From Beroe forskalii (taxonomy: Eukaryota; Ctenophora; Nuda; Beroida; Beroidae), in assembly GCA_011033025.1 (NCBI GenBank), contig WFMF01000254.1, positions 186,001 to 250,000 on the forward strand: a stretch of 64,000 nt of DNA. The letters run 5' to 3'. Made by a program: the position numbers and the translations under genes. Of this stretch, positions 60,754-64,000 are shown piece by piece. Under the pieces are notes generated by a model. The model was not told where the DNA came from and made no database searches. It was given only the letters and a program-made list of their open reading frames with translations. How positions within the stretch are numbered: position 1 is the stretch's first letter; each line of letters opens with the position of its first letter.

Positions 60754-61998
60754 TCGTCGTTCGAGCTCAAAATTGTCAAAAAGATCAGTCCTCGACAATG
60801 TTGCAGCGCACTCATAGCTCGACACAAGCCAGCTGATACGTCACGGAATGTTTCTAAAATATGGATTTCTAATAACTTAAGTTTCACTTGCATTTTACCA
60901 ACCCAGGGCAGGGGTAACAGGTAATGTAATAGTGATTCGCACTTCGCAGTGATATGACGTCATACATTCACATTATAATGCCAATACTTAGTATGATAAT
61001 AAACAAGGTTTTAAATAAACAAAAGCCCCAATAACCAAAAGTCCCAATGCTGTACACTCAGTCACACTATCTGTCTAGATGCATCACCTTTTTACGTAGT
61101 ATACCTCAAATTTGATTCTATAAAGTAGTATTCAAAAGTTTTAAACGTTATGACGACAAAAGACCTCGTAAAGGCTGCTACACCCAAAATAACTTGCTGG
61201 CGTTCTGAAAGCCATCGATTATCATACTTGTTTGTTTCCCTTTTGACCAATGGCAAAACTTGAAAATACTTGGTTAAGTCTTTGACGAGTGATGACCAGC
61301 CCCTCCTACATCTACCATGTTTTACTTTCTGCCCCTACCACGCCTTCCTTGATGAGTGACTACCAGCCCCTCGTACTTCTTCCACTCTAAAAAAGTTCCC
61401 ATAGTTCACCGCAGGAAGCAGCTAGCAAGCTGACATAACCAACATGGGTATAAAATGGAATGTGGATAGGTAAGTTGGTTGGAAATGAAAATCAAACTCT
61501 GCCGCAATCCTCAAATACTCTGAATTTTAAGACATGCTGCTAATTTTAAGAGACCCTCTCACTGATAAATGAATAGCTCATGCCCAAAACAAAGTAAAGA
61601 TCAAAGACCTGCTGTAGCGATTTTTCTATCAGCAAATAACCTTCAAAACAATGCTCAAATAAAGGTGTGTTAAATATTATGGATTTTAATGACCGTTTAT
61701 CAAATTTTGGAGGAATTGACGAGTTAAAATCAAAGATTTCCTTTGACATTTTCATCATTTTATTAGGCTCAGCAGATCTAATTCTTTGATATATTTACCG
61801 ACTAAGTGGCTGTTGTCAGAGCAAATCCTCTACAATGAGAAATACAATCGTCAATCTCTCTTAAATCAGTTTGAATGATTTTGCTCATCATTTCTCATTT
61901 CTTGATTTCTAAACCTCACAACCGCTGTTTTTGATAGACGAACTGTCAACCGATCGCACTGCATATAGGAATGAATGCTTAAAAAGTTCGTAATCAGG
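60754..61998. other. No exon recognised
   Basis: May contain upstream exons of the minus-strand helical protein. A ~30-bp phrase (GAGTGA-TACCAGCCCCTC type) is duplicated near 61283 and 61352. Confidence 0.4.
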
Positions 61999-62158
61999 AC
62001 TTAGAGAGACGAGAAACGAGACATAAATAGTCTGGAGACAGAAATCAAGGCTTAGAGAGAAGTTAATCAAGACATAGATAGTCTGGAATAAAGGAATCAA
62101 GGCTTAGAGAGACGTGAATCCAGACATAATAGGTTGGAGACAGGAATCAAGACTGAAA
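61999..62158. repeat. Tandem repeat in the presumed 5' UTR of the secreted-protein gene
   Basis: Units of about 56 bp carry GGCTTAGAGAGA, GAATC, and AGACATA(A/G)ATAGTCTGGA. They end ten bases before the start codon at 62168. Confidence 0.8.
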
Positions 62159-62167
62159 GAGACCGGA

Positions 62168-63116
62168 ATGAGGAAGCTAAGCATACTGTTTCTCCTGTGC
62201 TACTTCCCCTGTTACAAAGTAGATTCCCCAGGTAAGTAATGAAGATTACTCTGTTTTAGGGGCCGAAAAAGTGTATTGGCGTAAGGTGAATTTAAAAATG
62301 TAATCAATATACGTGGGGCTTCCAAATGAGCGGATGGGCCTGGATTTTTGACGTGAAAATTTATATACCCTTTAACGTGTCATGGAAAAATTATTACATA
62401 TTTACGGTCATAGGCCTATGATACTCCTTTCAAGCAAATTCATAAGTCAAGTATCAAAAAATCAAGCGACACTTTCCAGATGACAAAATTTGCAAGCAAA
62501 ACTTTTTAGCTGGGATGGATTTGAAATTTGAAAAATAAATTTAGGGAATTTATTGAAGAGATACTGATGTAACAACACTGTTAATTTTCTTAGCGGGAAT
62601 TTGAAAACCCACATTTTCCAGATTGGATTCCAGTGGAGTCAAAGTCAGAAATCATATATTTGGATACAGAGAAATCGTCACTGAGTGTGAAATGTGTCCC
62701 GTTTAGAGATCTGGGTGGTGACAAAGTAATTGACTTACGCTTTCAAAGTGAAAAAACTGGAGGTAGCAATCCCCATCCATTTCAAATCAATCTAATTATA
62801 TTTTTTAAAAATAGGCAAGTGTCAACATTCTATCTAAGTTGTCTTTTAGATAACGATCAAACCCTTGAAAGTCTTATATCAAGAGATACAGTGGCTACTC
62901 TATCTATTGATGGTAATGTTTGGAGGTTTACAAAAACTGAAAGTTCATTCACAATTGAGCTTAACGAGGAAATATTTTCGACGGTAACATACAGTAGTGA
63001 TTTTACGAATGACGAGTGTAAGACTATGTTGTCTTTCAAATCGAAGAGCTTCTATTTTACGAACGCAGATAAAATTTCGGCAGCATACTCAGTTCAAGAT
63101 CGGCCACGGACACCAG
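62168..63116 (+). CDS. Secreted protein of unknown family (first two exons)
   Basis: Exon 1, 62168-62231, encodes a signal peptide (MRKLSILFLLCYFPCYKVDS) and ends at a perfect donor, CCCAG/GTAAGT, phase 1. Exon 2 starts at 62622 after TTTTCCAG, runs in phase, and ends at 63116 before GTGAAA, again phase 1. Exon 2 gives about 165 residues: alternating hydrophobic strands (INLIIFF, QVSTFYLSC, SFTIELNEEIF, SKSFYFT) with three Cys, which looks like a beta-sandwich. Nothing more can be assigned. Symmetric phase-1 borders are common in secreted modular proteins, so more modules may follow past the window. Confidence 0.75.
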
Positions 63117-63216
63117 GTGAAAATCATTGAGATTATTTCAGATTAATTTCCAGTAATTTGTTGCTTGTTACCCCATTTACTCATGTCAATACGTCATGCT
63201 ACTGCAGACGGCGCTA

Positions 63217-63403
63217 AGGGATCGTTCACATAATATTCCGTAATCACCTAGGGGGGGGGGGGGAGGGGGTTCCGAATTATTACGCTAAATGTTATTGTAA
63301 CCGATAAAACAACTGTAAACTGTAAACTGTAAAACAACTGTAAACTTGAGGGAGGGGGTTGAAATCGGCTAAAAATTGATTATGTACTATGAGAACGGTC
63401 CCT
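63217..63403. mobile_element. Short inverted-repeat element with G-rich core
   Basis: Ends AGGGATCGTTC and GAACGGTCCCT are inverse with one mismatch. The inside left arm has a run of 13 G then AGGGGG; the inside right arm has GAGGGAGGGGG. The AGGGACCGTTCATA-type end is seen in short DNA elements of many invertebrates. 187 bp, no coding capacity. Confidence 0.75.
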
Positions 63404-63486
63404 CATAAGCCCCCTTTTCAAGCGGGCGGTAGCACAGGTAAAAAAATTAACGCCTCATTATGAAATTGGCACCGTTTTAAGGGAAC

Positions 63487-64000
63487 TTGAACGCATAACT
63501 ACAGCTTGAACGCGAAAACAACCTGCTATTCGCGTTCATTTCCTAATCGTGCGTACATTTCTATAAATTTGTGCGCCTCACTAATGATATGAACGCATTT
63601 CTGTCAGACACCTTTTGAAAATGAACGCACATATATGAAGATGTTCGCAGGAGGAATTTGGAGAGAGTTAGTTTAGAAACGTACGCGTCTTTACATGCAG
63701 TGAACGCATGTATTTATAGAAATGAACGCATGGTTACTAGGTTTGGTCGCAGGAGGAATTTGGTGAAATGTTTAGAAACGTACGCGTCTTTACATGCAGT
63801 GAACGCATGTATTCATATAAATGAACGCATGGTTACTAGGTTTGGTCGCAGGAGGAATTTGGTGAAATGCTTAGAAACGTACGCGTCTTTACATGCAGTG
63901 AACGCATGTATTCATATAAATGAACGCATGGTTACTAGGTTTGGTCGCAGGAGGAATTTGGTAAATTGTATATACGCAAGTTAACATAGAATGAACGCAT
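63487..64000. repeat. 99-bp tandem repeat, continues past the window
   Basis: TGAACGCATGGTTACTAGG recurs at 63723, 63822 and 63921, exactly 99 bp apart. GAACGCA words also appear singly from 63487 on. Since 99 is divisible by three, the plus strand is open with a repeating 33-residue peptide (ETYASLHAVNACI, NERMVTRFGRRRNLV), but no start or splice context supports a gene. Confidence 0.9.

Noticed and set aside
63658-63984. 108-codon frame as a repeat protein gene
   Set aside because: Kept only as a repeat: no start, signal peptide or splice evidence, and the array runs out of the window.

Overview
The window is nuclear DNA from an animal, most likely an invertebrate whose phylum I cannot fix. 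It is AT-rich. Genes are split by ordinary GT-AG introns. It carries metazoan families (MARCH RING-CH ligase, ETS factor with Pointed domain, C1q/TNF-type secreted ligand, cyclic-nucleotide-binding-fold protein), a short interstitial CCCTAA tract, degraded LINE-type retrotransposon pieces, non-autonomous inverted-repeat elements and many minisatellites. There is no bacterial-style gene order. All exon models here were read by eye from reading frame, splice signals and family resemblance.

Layout. 1-17.0 kb is gene-poor: an RFX X-box-like cluster (1.95-2.07 kb), minisatellites, and a 1.77-kb inverted-repeat element flanked by TTAA (7.8-9.6 kb). At 17.0-17.7 kb (minus) is a single-exon MARCH1/8-type membrane ubiquitin ligase. 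18.6-24.8 kb is repeats: telomere-like tract, a second TTAA-flanked element, a 0.5-kb unit in 3.3 tandem copies, a dead LINE reverse transcriptase, and about 74 copies of a self-complementary 19-bp satellite. 25.9-35.2 kb (minus) holds a complete eight-exon secreted protein gene of the CTRP12/erythroferrone kind. Its 6.6-kb intron contains a FLYWCH finger exon, a 19-bp minisatellite and a LINE 3' end. 36.0-37.9 kb has fold-back repeats and a hAT-like element with an 8-bp target duplication. At 42.4-44.0 kb (plus) is an intronless CNBD2-like protein with an X-box about 90 bp upstream and a probable one-base frameshift near its end.

48.1-58.2 kb (plus) is a multi-exon ETS transcription factor, Pointed domain plus ETS domain, most like GABP alpha, with a Gln-rich then Thr/Pro-rich tail; its N-terminal exons were not found. 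59.0-60.2 kb (minus) is the last exon of an unidentified helical protein. 60.3-60.8 kb is another inverted-repeat element. 62.2-63.1 kb (plus) starts an unknown secreted protein that runs on past the exons seen. The right edge is a 99-bp tandem repeat that leaves the window.

The genes do not form an obvious pathway. Points most worth following up: the X-box/cilia link of the CNBD gene; a dispersed 43-bp element bounded by TGACGTCA in at least nine places; two different inverted-repeat elements each carrying a related internal ~22-bp minisatellite; and a duplicated coding segment at an unresolved splice junction in the C1q-type gene.
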